From NCBI GenBank assembly GCA_007449985.2, contig VIIQ02000088.1:1-64000 (forward strand): a stretch of DNA of 64,000 nt, written 5' to 3'. Below, one piece after another: positions 1 through 12,800 of the stretch. The position numbers and the translations under genes are program-made. Numbering within the stretch: the first letter of the stretch is position 1; each line of letters starts with the position of its first letter. This stretch comes from Desmodesmus armatus. Taxonomy: Eukaryota; Chlorophyta; Chlorophyceae; Sphaeropleales; Scenedesmaceae. The notes below the pieces were generated by a model. That model saw nothing but the letters and a program-made list of their open reading frames with translations, was not told where the DNA came from and did no database searches.

Positions 1-109
1 GTCGTCATGCCCAACACACTCTTGCACCGGCACTCTAAATGATGCCACCACTTTCACCACAGGACACCTACAGCCCTCTCTTCGCCCCCCCCCCCTGTGC
101 CCTCCTGCC

Positions 110-110
<1 letters not shown>

Positions 111-142
<32 letters not shown>
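111..142. repeat. 32-nt pure C tract serving as a polypyrimidine tract
   Basis: Thirty-two consecutive C residues run directly into the AG of a 3' splice site; the exon starts at 145. The tract occupies the place of the polypyrimidine tract, with no T in it. Tract length may be wrong by some bases because homopolymers are error-prone. Confidence 0.7.
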
Positions 143-144
143 AG

Positions 145-949
145 GTTGCTGTCAGCCCAGGCGTTGCTGTCCCAGCTGGAGCAGCAGGCGTCTGCTGTAG
201 CGTCTGCCTCTGCTGATGCATCAACGCGGCGGCAGCAGCTGGAGCAGCAGCAGGAGGAACTCAAGAAAAACCTCAAGGTAAGCAGGCAGCTTTGGATAAC
301 CGTGTATGGCAGCTTGAAGTGTACAGCAGCTTGAACCTTGTGTGTTGCACCAAAATTCAAAGGCGCGCGCTGACTAGCTTTTGCTGGCTGTGGGGGTGGA
401 GCTGCTGAGACACGTTCGCAGCTGCTGTGACCTGTTTATTCAAGGAGCATGTGGTGCAGGTTGACGGTGCTGTCGGCCAAGTCTTTTTCCAAACTCTGAA
501 GAAGTTCCAGAATGTGTCCTCCTGTTGCTGCTGCTGCTGCCCGCCCCTGCTTGCAGATGGAGCTTGAGCGCAGTGGTGAGGTGGGCATGATGATGGAGGA
601 TGGTGGCAGCTTTGAGGCGCTGTATGATGACGACAGGCTCATGATGGGGGGAGGCCCGGGACACGGGGCACCACCCGGCATGGGACGCATCAAGAGGTGA
701 GCTTACTGGCTGGTATCACGGTGGTGGGTCTCTGTGGCCTGGTATTGTTGCGCTGACATCTTCTACACACACAGTCCCTGCTGTGTTGGAGGTAGAAGAG
801 GCCTCTATGTGCTGGTAGGAAGCTGTCAGACTGCCGCTTGGCGTGAAGGTGCAGTCATTTTTGAAAGCTTGCTAAGCATACACTGGGTTGCCTGCTGCTG
901 CTGCTGCTGTTGCCATACCCTTTGCTGCTGCGACAGCAGACGCAGGTAG
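145..949 (+). CDS. 3' end of an unrecognised gene, coiled-coil region and acidic/Gly-rich tail (partial)
   Basis: Three exons join in frame: 145-277, 557-696 and a last short one at 937-949 that adds a basic SRRR end and a TAG stop. The first exon encodes a Gln/Glu/Ala-rich helix with heptad-like spacing (LLSQLEQQ, RRQQLEQQQEELKK), which I read as a coiled coil. The second encodes an acidic, Met- and Gly-rich stretch (EVGMMMEDGG, LYDDDRLMMGGG) ending in GMGRIK. Splice sites are CAG acceptors with GTAAGC and GTGAGC donors. The 5' part lies outside the window. I do not recognise the family. The last exon is the least certain part. Confidence 0.5.
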
Positions 950-3900
950 AACAGGACACAGCAGGCAGCAGTGGAGCTCGGAACGACATCCGCAGCATGC
1001 GCAGTAGTAGCAGCAGTGGTCGTGGGCTGGCCATCGTCAGCGCGTATCCCGAGGGGCTACTATGTTGGCTAAGGCCTTTGGCTGACGTGGGGCAGCTGTG
1101 GGCTGGACTGCGTGTGTTTGTGTGTGTGTGTGGGGGGGGGGGGGGGTGTCCATGTGTGCGAGGGGGGGGGGGCGTGTCGTGTACATTAGTTTTTTTGTGG
1201 AGTGGGCTACTCCTTGGCAACAGGCAGTGGTGGTGACGCAACGTTGCAATGGTTGCGCTGCGTGCGGGATGATGAGTGTATTGTGTGCCTTTGCTGCCTG
1301 GTGCTGGAGATGTTGCGCACGCAGAATGTCATACCAGGCACTGTTTGGGTGTCAGGTGATTTGAGCCACGCCTCCAGCACAAGCAGTCGGCTGGAGCTCA
1401 AGTGGCTGCCAATGAAGATATGTGTATGGTGACAGCACTGCCCATCCTTTCATCTCCACCCTCATGTTTTGATGTGATGTCACAGTGTCAATGCCTTGAC
1501 ACAGTCTTGGGCGAAGATTTTGCCTTGCCAAAGGCAAACAGGCACAGTCACACTGTTTGCACACTCAAAGTGGATGATCAGCTTGCACCACAACTTGTCA
1601 GCTGTATGGTGCACACACAACACAAACACGGACCTACACACGCAAGGGAGACAGAGTGATGCACACACCAGCAGTATCTGCTGTACTTGAAAACAACTTT
1701 GCAGCCACACCTCATGCAACGATCCACGCACATCCCCACAAACAACGCTGACCAGTCAGAGCTATGCTGTTGCAGTCAGTCGTGGAGAACCCTGGCAGGG
1801 TGACAATTGTTGCAACTGTATATGCAACATGAACCTTCAGCACACTGTGCACTGCACAGCAGCATAAATGGCCTATGGCCATATCGGCTGGGCCCTCCAG
1901 AGGGCAAATGCACATGGTATGAACCGCGCTGCGCGAGCCAGGGACTGTGATGCAGGGATGGGGGTGGGGAAATGAAGACTACAGGAGACAGCACCCAGAA
2001 GCATTGAAAAACGCCATAAGAGAAAGGGTTACGCGAGACGGAGCCTGTTTGGGACTGATACAAGCAAATTGTTCGCCAGTTTCGACGAGCTGATCGCCAA
2101 GTCATGTGCTGGTTTTCCGGAACGGAGGGCGATTGGCGCGGTTTGATCAGGCTGCAACTAAATGACGTGCGTAGTTTACATCGTGATTACTGCAATTCCG
2201 AAAGTCTGGCAGCGAAGACAGCTACTGTTCCTTGCCATTTTCTCTGTGGTGATGTATGAGTACAAATAGCACCGACAGGTACTTCTTTTTCAACACAGTT
2301 TGTCACAGCTATGTTGGCTGGACCGATGGCGTTGAAGGTGCCTGCCTGTGGTATCCATGAACATGCAACAACATGCACAGGACAGTCCACACAGCCAGGC
2401 ACCTTGAATCATGCTGGATCGTAAGCTTTTGAACCTAGCTTTCTCTTGTTACTGTCAGCTTCAAGTAAGGTGCGGATTTTTCACGGTTATTGGCTGGATA
2501 CACCTCTGGCAAACAGCTCCTGGAAGCTTGCTTGTGGCGTTTGGTGCAAAAACATGTTCGGCGTAGCAAATCAGACACAAACCAAGCCTGAACTGCGCGT
2601 GGACAGGTGCCATGCTACGAGCACGGAGTGTGACTTCAACACAGCAGCAAAAGAGCCATAGAAAAAATGTGTTTTTTGATTTCAAATTAGAGTCCGAAAA
2701 AGTAGTGTGAACGGACGGAGCTCAAAAAATCGAGACAGGTGTGAGAGAGCAGAGTTCAGTTTTTGGCAAGCATGCGCGTATGTCACAGCACCGAAGCGTG
2801 ATCATAACGGACCGGTGTATCCTCGGTTCTGGAGAGGTCGGCCATCGTCCGCTATAGCCAAGGCCCTTCGGGCCCAGCCAACAACCTTGCTGTCAACAAA
2901 GCAGCGGGCTGCATAAAAGAAGTAGTGCTGCCGCTAGCTTGCCTGCAGGCTGTCAACACGGCAGGCAACCTCTCCCAAACGCACACTGCCTCCTGTAACA
3001 CCTTTTGAACGGGGCTGTCAGGTACAATTCATGCCACCAGATGCGCCAAAGCTACCACGGCCATGCCAACAGCAGCAGCTTTGTTGCACTCCATGCCAGC
3101 AGGGAAAGCACAGCTACCACGGCGATGTAGTGGCACTCATGTCAGAGAAAAGCAGGCAGGCCTGTATTATTCCCGGCCTGAATGTCGGCACTAACAACAG
3201 ACGGTCCTGCCCCATGCCATGAGTACAGCAACAGGAGCGTTGCTACCACCACCGCAGGCAAACCAGAGGCCTGGGGGACCACACCACACCTCCGTGCCGT
3301 GGTGATTGCAGCACTGCAGGCTGCCACCATCAGCCCTGCTGCTGCAATCGGTGAGCCGTGGGAGCACCCTGCGAGAAACCCTACTGCTGCTGTTGCTGTT
3401 ATCACTGCGATGACATATAGCTTGGTATGAGTGTGTTGAATGAGGTCACTCAATTACTCTACCCCTCACTCCATGCCTTGCATACCCAACACAGCCTTGG
3501 TGACGACACCCGTCGCCTGCACAACATGAAGCGGCGGCAGCAGCAGCAGCAGCAGCAGCTTTGGTTGGTGGGTGCTGTGACGAGTTATGTTGTCACTGCT
3601 GTGAAGAGGTATGGTGTGACTCAACAGTCGCTCTTCTCTTCTGTCCGATGCCACTGCTGCCAACTGGCCACTTTCTCTGGATGCGTGCTGAACTATGTAT
3701 CCTGTGATTCTGCCCCGAAACCACTCTGTCAGCTGTGAGCCAGTGTCGTTACGTAACCAACACAGCCTTACTCCACCTGCCCCCCATCCCCCACCCGATG
3801 ATCTCTACCCTTGCCCCCCTCCTATCCTCCGCCCCCCTCCTTTGCTCTTTACCCTGCCCGCCCCCTCCCCCCCCCCCCCCCCCAGCCATCACCCCCCCAC

Positions 3901-4246
3901 ACACACACACGCCCCCAACCCTCACCCCCCCCCCCCCAACGCCCCCAACCCTCACCCCCCCCCCCCCCCCCCCGCCCCCAACCCTCACTCACGTCCTGGT
4001 ATCTGTCCATGCAGCGCCCCAGGCACTTTTGGTCGCTGCTGCTCAAGCTGCTGCCTGGGCTGCTGATGCACACCTTGAAGCAGTGGTCACGCACAGTCTG
4101 GAAAAGGGCAAAGGCAGAGGGGCGAGTGACAGCCGCAGCAGCACTGACAGTCAGTAGGTACAGTGTAGCAGCAATTGGGTGTTGCAACAACAGCGCACAG
4201 TCTGCAACATGCAGAGGCCTTGAGGACTGTGACTGTTCAATTCCTC

Positions 4247-4284
<38 letters not shown>

Positions 4285-5269
4285 CGTTGTTGTTGACGCT
4301 GCTGGATCTTGATGGCTCTGAGTGGGCTGCTGCCTGCTTCCTGCTGCTGGCAGCGTCTGTGCTGTAGCAGCCACATGCCCAGCCTTGCATGTTACCACAG
4401 CAGCGACAACACACTGCAATGCGCATGCGGCTCACTGCTACTTGTGAAGATTGTTTGCCAAAAGCCAGGGACACTACGGCGTTGTGCTTGTGGCTGCAGC
4501 TGTGCTGGTGCAGGTGGCGCTGCTGCTGCCAGCACGCGGCTGCCAGTTGATGTTGAAGAGGCAGCTGCCAGCAGCACCAATGCTGAGTGCTGCCACACTG
4601 ACCTGATAGAACTCCTGAATGTACTGCATTCTCAACGTAGCTTGTACCTGCAGGAAGGCATACAGTCCGGGCGAGGATGAGGACAGCTCCCTTGCTGCAT
4701 GCATTTGCAGCCTTGCTGCATGCATTGGCCAAGCACTGCATCACCATTCATCCTAAAGATATGACAACCCGCATGCTTTCAAACACGCTGACAAGTCGGG
4801 CTCTCTTGTGTTTGTGTTGCAACAGCAGCAGATGGATCGTGCTGCACACCCCACCTGCTGCATAACATCGGACTCGTCTCCTCCACCGCCACCCGCTCGC
4901 CGTGAAGACCCAAAGGATTCCATAAGTTTTCCTTTGAGTGTGTCGAAGCTGCCGCTGACGTCCTGCTTCTGCTACTGCCAACTTGGAAGGTGTGCAACAG
5001 CCTTGTTCGCAGAGCAGCTTGAATGTTGCTGTGTAGAAACTTAATCCTGAGACCGTAAGTGTAACGCGGTTACATCAGCCTCTGCATTGTTCCCTGTAGG
5101 GTACAGTCTGTGGTTCCACAGACAGCAGTTTTTTGATTGCAACGGCCGGGAAACACAACGAAATCCAGACCCACATCACATAAGTTCGTCTTTTAGACCG
5201 CTTGCGAAAGTTCCTGGCTGGTGGACTGTCAACAACCAGCGCAGCAAGGAAAGTCCAACGTTTGCCGGC
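950..5269. other. No supportable gene; low-complexity DNA
   Basis: Reading frames here are short, contradict one another and mostly follow low-complexity sequence: GT/poly-G near 1106-1172, C-rich tracts at about 3830-3975, a CAG run at about 3536-3558 and a CTG run at about 4248-4281. I see no run of spliceable exons with conserved motifs, no tRNA and no transposase or reverse transcriptase. It may include 3' UTR of the first gene and upstream DNA of the next. Confidence 0.5.
4248..4281. repeat. CTG/CAG microsatellite
   Basis: About eleven CTG triplets in a row, with one CTG-to-CGT change nearby. It produces poly-Gln, poly-Ser or poly-Ala frames on both strands but lies in no gene I can support. 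Confidence 0.8.
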
Positions 5270-5580
5270 CGGATTCACTCAGCCTGCGATGCGATCTGGC
5301 CTGCGGGCAGCGCTCAGAATGCTGTCAAACATGCAGGGTACTGTCCCAAGCAGCCCGGCTACTGCAGCAGCTACCACACGCTTTGCAGTAAAGTCAACAC
5401 CAGCGTGGGAGTCAAGTCTGTCAACAAGATGCTTCAGGAAGCAGGCCACGGCAAGCAGGCCTTCAGCAAGCTGCTCCTGGCCGACAGGGCATTTAAGAGG
5501 GTGGACAACGTGGACACCGTGGACACCGGCACGCCGGCTGCAGTGTGCCTGGACGTGCCCAACGTCCTCACCTACCTACC
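5270..5580 (+). pseudogene. LOTUS-like N-terminal exon remnant, relative of exon 1 of the second ATPase copy
   Basis: The frame across this stretch resembles the start of the downstream copy at 9866: IHSACDAIWPAGSAQNAVK here against FHAACDIVWPPGSTENAVK there, followed by a region ending MLQEAGHGKQAFSKLLLAD against LLQAAGYCNIQELLLTE. No in-frame ATG sits at the equivalent position. The likely donor after 5580 leaves phase 0, while the next ATPase exon (5745) needs phase 1, so the pieces do not splice together simply. Exons matching 11004-12809 of the longer copy are also missing. I read this as a decayed N-terminus of the tandem copy; an unseen linking exon is the alternative. Confidence 0.4.
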
Positions 5581-5744
5581 TGTGAGCATCAGCTAGGTTG
5601 GCCCAACCAGTGCGTGCATTTCGGGCCCCTAGTACAAGGGTTCCCTGGTTGCTAGCTCGCAGCGCAAGGCAGGATCATCCAGCAATTGTGCCGTATGTTT
5701 TGGCTGGGGTATTGATAACTACATCGATGAATGTCTGCATGCAG

Positions 5745-8700
5745 GGGTGGCTGACATGCTGGCTGATGTCCTCAGCAGCATGAGGGATGCAACAAGGGGC
5801 GCCAAAGGCAACATCAGCGGCAGCCTGGTGCCCTCGATGTTTTCACAGCGCTCCCAGGGTCTTCTTCTGCTGGGGCGCCCTGGCACGGGTGCGTGCACTG
5901 ACGAGCTATTAAATGGGGGTCAGGTTTGGCTGGATGCTGTACCTTGTCAAGTGGCGGCGCCCCTCAATCATGCAGTGCGCATGCACATGCGTCTTTCATG
6001 AACCTCCCATAAGCCTTGGCTGCCTATGAGCTGCCCGGCACACTCAGCACATGGGTCATGCAACACTCTGTCATGTTTGTTGTGGCTGTGATGGTGCCTG
6101 CGCAGGCAAGACAACACTCCTGCGCGATGTGGCACGGCTGATGAGCATCCCTGAGGACCAGGGGGGCTTGGGGATGTCTGTGGTGGTGGTCGATACCAGC
6201 AACGAGATTGCTGGTGAGACAGTACTGTGATGGGCTTGAGGGGTGGGGAACACAGGGGGAAAGACAAGAGCATCCCCTACAGTCAATGCAACGAACTCAT
6301 CGTGATGCTCTGCTAGGTATTCATGTTAGTATGATCCAGTGTAGTGGTAGGACAGCACAGTACAGCGCGCCCCCCGGAAACTAACTAGAGGGCTGGACAG
6401 TACCTACTAGGTACTGTGATAGCATTACGTAAACAATTGACCATGCCAGCTATGCGTGCTGGCACCCATTGGTAGCCGCAAATTGCTCAGTGCCAAGTGT
6501 CAAGCCAGGTGCAATTGCATTTGCATATGACTCGTGACCGTCACAGTGTGCTGTCTGCTGCAATGTGTTTGTGCCACACGCACGGTGCGCGTTGCAGGTG
6601 ACAGCAAGCAGCCCCACCCTTGCATCGGCAACGCGCGGCGCATGATGGTGGCACGCCGTGACCAGCAGGCGGCAGTCATGATTGAGGCTGTGAGCAACCA
6701 CACGCCTGAGGTATGCCAGGCTGGCACAAGCCCATGGACCTCTGGCTGGCGATGTGCTCTGTTTTGTGTGCTGCACTGTACTTTATTGCCCTTGCTGTGT
6801 AGCAGCATGGCATACATGCACCAACATCTGCTGGTGTACATGCTGAAAGAAACCAGGATCAAGCAATAAGAAACCAGGTTGTGATCGTAGATGAGATCGC
6901 CACGAAGGAGGTGGGGTCATTTTGCAGGCATGGCTTGCAGCCTTGCATGCATCAACACACTCGTGCAGCTGTAATGTTGCCCAACGGCGTGAACTGCCAG
7001 TTGGCATGCCCTATGGTGATGTCTGCATGCAGGCCCTGTGGCGGGGTTTGCTTGGGCGCACACCTTGAATACAGCTCTGTTGCGACATACTTTCTGGGCG
7101 ATGCATGTATGCCACTTGAAATTGGTCTCAAGTCAGCATCAATTAAAGTGCTTGTCCATTTGCTTGTGTACCCCCAGGAGGCAGCGGCCTGTCGTACAAT
7201 TGCAGCACATGGTGTGCTGCTGGTCTCCACTGCCCATGGGTCCTGCCTGAGCGACCTGCTGGCAGACCCTGACCTGCGAGGCCTGGTGGGAGGGGTGAGG
7301 GCTGTGACCCTGGGTGACAAGCTGGCCGGCGAAAACAACAGGGGAAGCAAGGTGGATTTTACAACGATGGGTGCCTGCATGCAGCTTTGTGCGCGATGGG
7401 CTGGTTGTTGCCGTGCTTGCTGTGATGACGGCTGATGGGGGTGGGGTAATCTGTTGTGTTTGAGGTACGCAGATGCACATATATCCATGACAGAAACCCG
7501 GTGGGAACAGGGGTGCTTTGGCACTGACATTGCATGTAAGCCTCAACTTGCAATGGCCAGCCCGTACAAACGCTGGTCAGGTCCAGACCAAACGTCAGAA
7601 AATCATGGCTGTGGTTGGTTGCTTGGTTGATTGATCGCTGACATTGCCTGCGCTTGTGGCGTGCCTACATACAACTGCAGATACGGCTGGAGCGTGGGGG
7701 GGGGGGTGTCATCTTTGGCGCCATGGTGGAGCTTACAGGCATGAACCAGTGAGTTGCTGTTTCTTGCTGACGCAGTTTTGGGCCGCATGATGTCCATATG
7801 CATGCTACCAACCAGGCAGAGCTGGTGCCGGGCCAGAGGTGTAAGCTCACTGACAGAGCCCACCATGTATCTCCAGTTCAGGCGGTGTTCTTGGCATAAA
7901 ATTAGCATGCAAGAGGGCAACCTGACACCTTGCGGTGTCTGCCAGGGGGTACAAACCTTCTATGATGCCTTACGAGGATCCAAGAGAGGCAATCTGGTTA
8001 ACTTGGTCATCCCCAGGTCAGACCTGTTCTGCACTAGTGACAGCCATCATGTCTCATCTGTCAAAGGGTGTTGGTGGTTTGAAGTATGGAACATGCTCCC
8101 CTGACCGTGCGACTGGCTCTCCCAACAATGCAGGTGGAGGCTTCACCCTGATGTGGCTGCCAGTGTCGACCGCATACTGGCTAACAGCCAGGCCAGCGGC
8201 AGCAGCAGCACCACCACAACAGACCTGCAGCTGGGCCCCAAGACACCACCAGGTGATGGAAAATTCAGCAGCATGGGAGAATCCAGTAATGTACGGGTGG
8301 CAGCAGTCCATCAAGTTCTGTTTGTCTCCTGTGTGATCGAATCTGACTGTGAGTCATGCAACCAAGTTGTTTGCTGAACACAGGGGCACGATGGCATGTC
8401 AATACAAGCATGCTGAGGCATTTTTGCTTCCGTTATCTGGCACCCTTGGTCGCCCAAGGCTTACATGTGTGCACACTATTTGAGGCATAATGGGATGATG
8501 GTCAACCCATTGCTGTGCACCCTGCACCCCCCCCCCTTCTTGCAGGTGAGGACACCCAGTTGCGCAGCAGATGTGGTGCCCAGCTGCTGGTCAGCTTTGA
8601 GTCGGGGCGGCTGCCGGCCACAGCAGCATGGCTGGGTGGCTTCAAGCCCCCTGTCTCATGGGAAATGCCGCCACAGCCACAAGGGGCCTTCAAGCAACCC

Positions 8701-8923
8701 CAACAGCAGATGCAGCAGCAGCAACAGCACCACAAGCAGCAGCCACCCCAGCAGCACCCTCAGCAGCAGCAGACACGCATGGGCGTGGCGGCGCCGCAGC
8801 AGCAGCGGGTGGGCGTCAAGCGTGCAAGGGAAGCTGCCAAGGACGGAGGACGCCAGCAAGGACAGCAGCAGAAGCAGCAGGGTCCCCAGAAGAAAGCAAA
8901 GGGAGGGGGTGGTGGCGGGCAGC

Positions 8924-8960
<37 letters not shown>

Positions 8961-9084
8961 AAAGAGCAAAGCATCATTACGGCGCAAGAGAGCAGCCATG
9001 AGAAAGACAAAGAGGTTGAGGAAGAAGCAGAACAAGAAGGCAAGGAAGGCACAGAACGCAGGAGTGGGTGGTGGTCAGCGGTAG
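5745..9084 (+). CDS. SpoIIIAA/Ycf45-like P-loop ATPase, tandem copy 1 (N-terminus unclear)
   Basis: The family is that of Ycf45 and plant SPD1, AAA-type ATPases related to the SpoIIIAA sporulation protein; plant members act in plastid development. Eight exons join in frame: 5745-5888, 6106-6213, 6598-6710, 6878-6910, 7178-7351, 7681-7748, 8134-8252 and 8546-9084. Walker A (GRPGTGKTTLL) is split by an intron after [16 protein letters not shown] and [10 protein letters not shown] follow. Walker B (VVIVDEIA) sits alone on a 33-nt exon. Then come [38 protein letters not shown] and [12 protein letters not shown]. The last exon is Gln-rich, with a strongly basic end ([20 protein letters not shown]) and a TAG stop at 9082. 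About 432 residues are visible. A normal start codon is not evident, so the copy may be truncated at its 5' end. Low-complexity tails replace any R3H domain I could recognise. Confidence 0.75.
8928..8960 (+). repeat. CAG run encoding polyglutamine in ATPase copy 1
   Basis: A run of CAG codons, preceded by a single CGG, adds a polyglutamine tract to the C-terminal tail of the first ATPase copy. The whole exon is Gln-rich, including [18 protein letters not shown] and its continuation. Confidence 0.75.
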
Positions 9085-9865
9085 AGCGCTGCCGTACCCC
9101 CTCCCTCCCTTGGGAGGGCCTGAAGGAGTAATGCGTTGGTGTACTTGGGGTGTGGCATACAAGCAGCATGGCAAAACATGGCTGCTGTTGTTTCTTGTGG
9201 GGCATTCAATGTCCCAGGGGTCAGCCCCCTCACAATCAAACACTTTGCAGGCTGGTCGTCATCTGTTTTGGTGTGTGGGCGCACGTCATGGCCGGCGGCA
9301 AATTTGAACTGCGGGAGCCTGAAAGGGCATGGAGTCATTTGCCGTGTGACCATGTTGCGGGCAAGCTGGGTGGGGTGGTGCAGAGTGTCACCAGATGTAG
9401 CAATGTTACCTTGTAGTCAGCAAGTTCAACGGGAAGGGAGCATACCATGTGCGTGCTGGCCAGCTTGTACGGCCAGACCTTTCTCTAATCAGGGAACAAG
9501 TATCATACTGAGTCAGTACTGTACAGTGCGTCACGTGGCAGTACAGGAACTGCACCTTGCTAAGGCCCACAGTTGCTGCTTGAAGCACGTTAGTGAGATA
9601 AGCAACGTTCTAAAGAGGTTCTGAACAGGACCTCCTGACTGTTTGTACCCTGATGAGTCATCCTGTTCAAATTCAAAGAAGGAGCTGCAACGGTCCTCAA
9701 GCCAGCGACGGCATCTCAAACGGCATGTCTTCCACTGATGCGTTTTCGATTCGTTTTTCTCACTGCCTGCGACAGCTCTTGCTAGTAGCGGACGTTCACA
9801 GGATGGTTGCTCCCAAACAATAGATCACAATACATCCACAGCAGTTGCCATAGATCAGCAGCATC

Positions 9866-12800
9866 ATGGATGAAGCCAGCAGGTTCCACGCTGCATGTGA
9901 TATAGTCTGGCCTCCAGGCAGCACAGAGAACGCTGTCAAGCAAGCTGCAGCAATCATCCTCTTTGAGCAGACACGCAGCATTAGCATTGACAGCCTGGTT
10001 ACCAAGATCCGTGCCTACCTGGAGGTCCCGTCCATCAGCAATTTGCTACAAGCAGCAGGCTACTGCAACATCCAAGAGCTGCTGCTCACGGAGCCAGCCT
10101 TCACCACCTACCACTGCAACTACAGGTACTGCAGACACAGCTCCTGCAAACACAGGACCACAGTGCACCTGGAGATGGGGTTCGTCATGGAACAGGCAGC
10201 CAACAGCAGAGTGCCAGCACCAGCAGCTGCAAAACCCATGGCCCAGCTGCTGCAGCCCCCAGAACAGCTGCTGGAGGCCCCAGTTGCCCTGACCATGGGT
10301 GTGGGCATGGGCTTGGGTGCAGGACCTGCTGTTGCTTCTGCAGCAGCAGCAGGCATGGGGCAGCCCCCAATTGCATGGCAGGAGGACAGGGCGCCATGTG
10401 CCCATCAGTTCAAGGTGAAGGTGAGGGTGTGCTGACCTAGCTGTGCTGGCCATCCTGCACAACCCCTTGCGCATGGTTGTTGTGCTGGCCATCCTGCACA
10501 ACCCCTTGCGCATGGTTGTTGTGCTGGCCGTCCTGCACAACCCCTTGCGCATGGTTGTTGTGCTGGCCGTCCTGCACAACCCCTTGCGCATGATTGTTGT
10601 GCTGGCCGTCCTGCACAACCCCTTGCGCATGGTTTGTTGTGCTGACCGTCCTGCACATCCTCTTGCGCATGGTTGTTGTGCTGGCCGTCCGGCACAACCC
10701 CTTGCGCATGATTGTTGTGCTGGTCATCCTGCACAACCCCTTGCCCATGGTTTGTTGTGCTGACCATCCTGCACATCCTCTTGCGCATGCATGCGCCCCA
10801 TGTACAGCCCCCACCTGTCAATGGTGAAAAACACCTGTCCAGCCAGCCAAGGATGCTCAAGCTTGGCAAATAATCTGTCTTGGATGAGCTGTGCACATAT
10901 TGATGGTCTGGACTGAGTGGCGCGCCTTGAACCGCCCTGGCTGTGCATCCACACTGCCCTCACGCCCTGACTGTTCCATCTCCTGCTGTGGATGCTGCTG
11001 CAGGCTGAACCACAGGAGCCACACAACCTGCACCAACCGCACCAGCATGCGCAGCACAACCAGCCACAGTCTCAGCACCAGCAACAGCACAACCAGCAGC
11101 TGCAGCTTGTGCACCAGCAGCAGCACCACCAGCAGCCCCAGCTACCCCAGTTTCAGCAGCAGCACTCACATCACCCCCAGCACCAGATGCAGCAGCCAGC
11201 ACAACCCCAGCACCAGATGCAGCAGCCAGCACAACCCCAGCACCAGATGCAGCAGCCAGCACACCCCCAGCACCAGATGCAGCAGCCAGCACAACCCCAG
11301 CACCAGATGCAGCAGCCAGCACAACCCCAGCACCAGATGCAGCAGCCAGCACAACCCCAGCACCAGATGCAGCAGCCAGCACAACCCCAGCACCAGATGC
11401 AGCAGCCAGCACAACCCCAGCACCAGATGCAACAGCCAGCACAACCCCAGCACCAGATGCAGCAGCCAGCACAACCCCAGCACCAGATGCAGCAGCCAGC
11501 ACAACCCCAGCACCAGATGCAGCAGCCAGCACACCCCCAGCACCTGATGCAACAGCCAGCACAACCCCAGCACCAGATGCAGCAGCCAGCACAACCCCAG
11601 CACCTGATGCAGCAGCCAGCACAACCCCAGCACTTGATGCAGCAGCCACACACAGGCCACCCGGCAGGTGGTGCCATGCAAGCACACCCACCCAAGATGT
11701 ACCAGATGCATCCGCAGCAGCTGCAGGATGGGTTCTACAGCATGTTCCTGGCACAGCTGTCAGCACAGGAGGGTGGCAGTGATGGCGATGGGATTTGTGC
11801 AGGACAGGCAGGGGCTGCAGATGACATGAGCATACTGCTGGAGCTGCTGCCTGCCAACAACAGGTGGGCTGGGTCGAGCAATTGGCACCATCGCCGGGTT
11901 TCGGTGCTGGGCATGGCATAGACTTGGCCCGTCAAAGACATTGACACCCTGCGTTTGTCCTGCAACAGCGCTGCGCATGGGGCCACCATAGCAGCCAACA
12001 CCCCGTGCGTACATTCCTTGTCCCTTCATGGCAGCCCTGGGCGTCCAGCAAACACTCTTGTCCGCTTGTGTAAGCAACTTCATGCGTCATCTTCAAACTG
12101 AACTAGGATGCAAACCAACCAGCGGCATACGCACGCCACAATCATTGCCCACTACCATGTGTTGTGCCGGATCACTCTGTTGCCTGCCTGCACCGCTCAG
12201 GCTGCGTGAGATGTTGGGCACCTACACCCAGCCCGGGGCCAACCCCTACCTGGTTGACATCGCGGCCGACCTGGGCCGCCCCATCAGCCTGCGCCTGTCC
12301 GACAGGTCCTGCGTGGAGCTGCCACTCAGCCTGAACCTGAACGAGGCACTGGCCCGCCTGCAGAAAATAGTCACCGGCGACAGTGAGGTGTGGGTGACTT
12401 ACACAGCCAGAATGCATGGGGGGTATTTTTGCCAGCACAGCACACACACCAACAGTCAGGTACAAGGCATGCACCCATGGGTGGAGGCTGTTGATCTGGC
12501 CAAATCGGCAGCAATAAGAGCACAACAGAAAGGAAGTGTTCGTATGTGTGTGCTTTGTGAGGTTTCGGACAAGGAGCTTGCAAGGGGGCGTGGACGCATG
12601 CCAGACGTACGCACGCAGACAAACTCACCACCAACATCGCTGTGCCTTGTCTGCATGGTGTGGCCTGCAGGTGCTTCCAGGGCGACGCTGCCCCTTCTTC
12701 TCAGATAGCAACAGGCTGGGACTGCCTGGCCTGCACAGGGTCAGCTGCATCAGGGACAGGGCGGGGGCCGTGTATGGGCTGACCTACCGGGTGGGCAGGC

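Noticed and set aside
3695..4747. Pro-rich and Gln-rich long frames on both strands
   Set aside because: They follow poly-C and CTG runs, show no conserved motif and have no matching splice partners.
10443..10790. CRISPR-like direct repeats
   Set aside because: Units are contiguous with no unique spacers, inside a eukaryotic intron; it is a plain tandem repeat.
10960..11919. Long minus-strand frame (about 319 residues, Ala/Gly/Val repeats) and two further minus-strand Cys/Leu-rich frames
   Set aside because: They are shadows of the 30-bp coding minisatellite, which keeps every frame open; the plus-strand frame splices to conserved exons.
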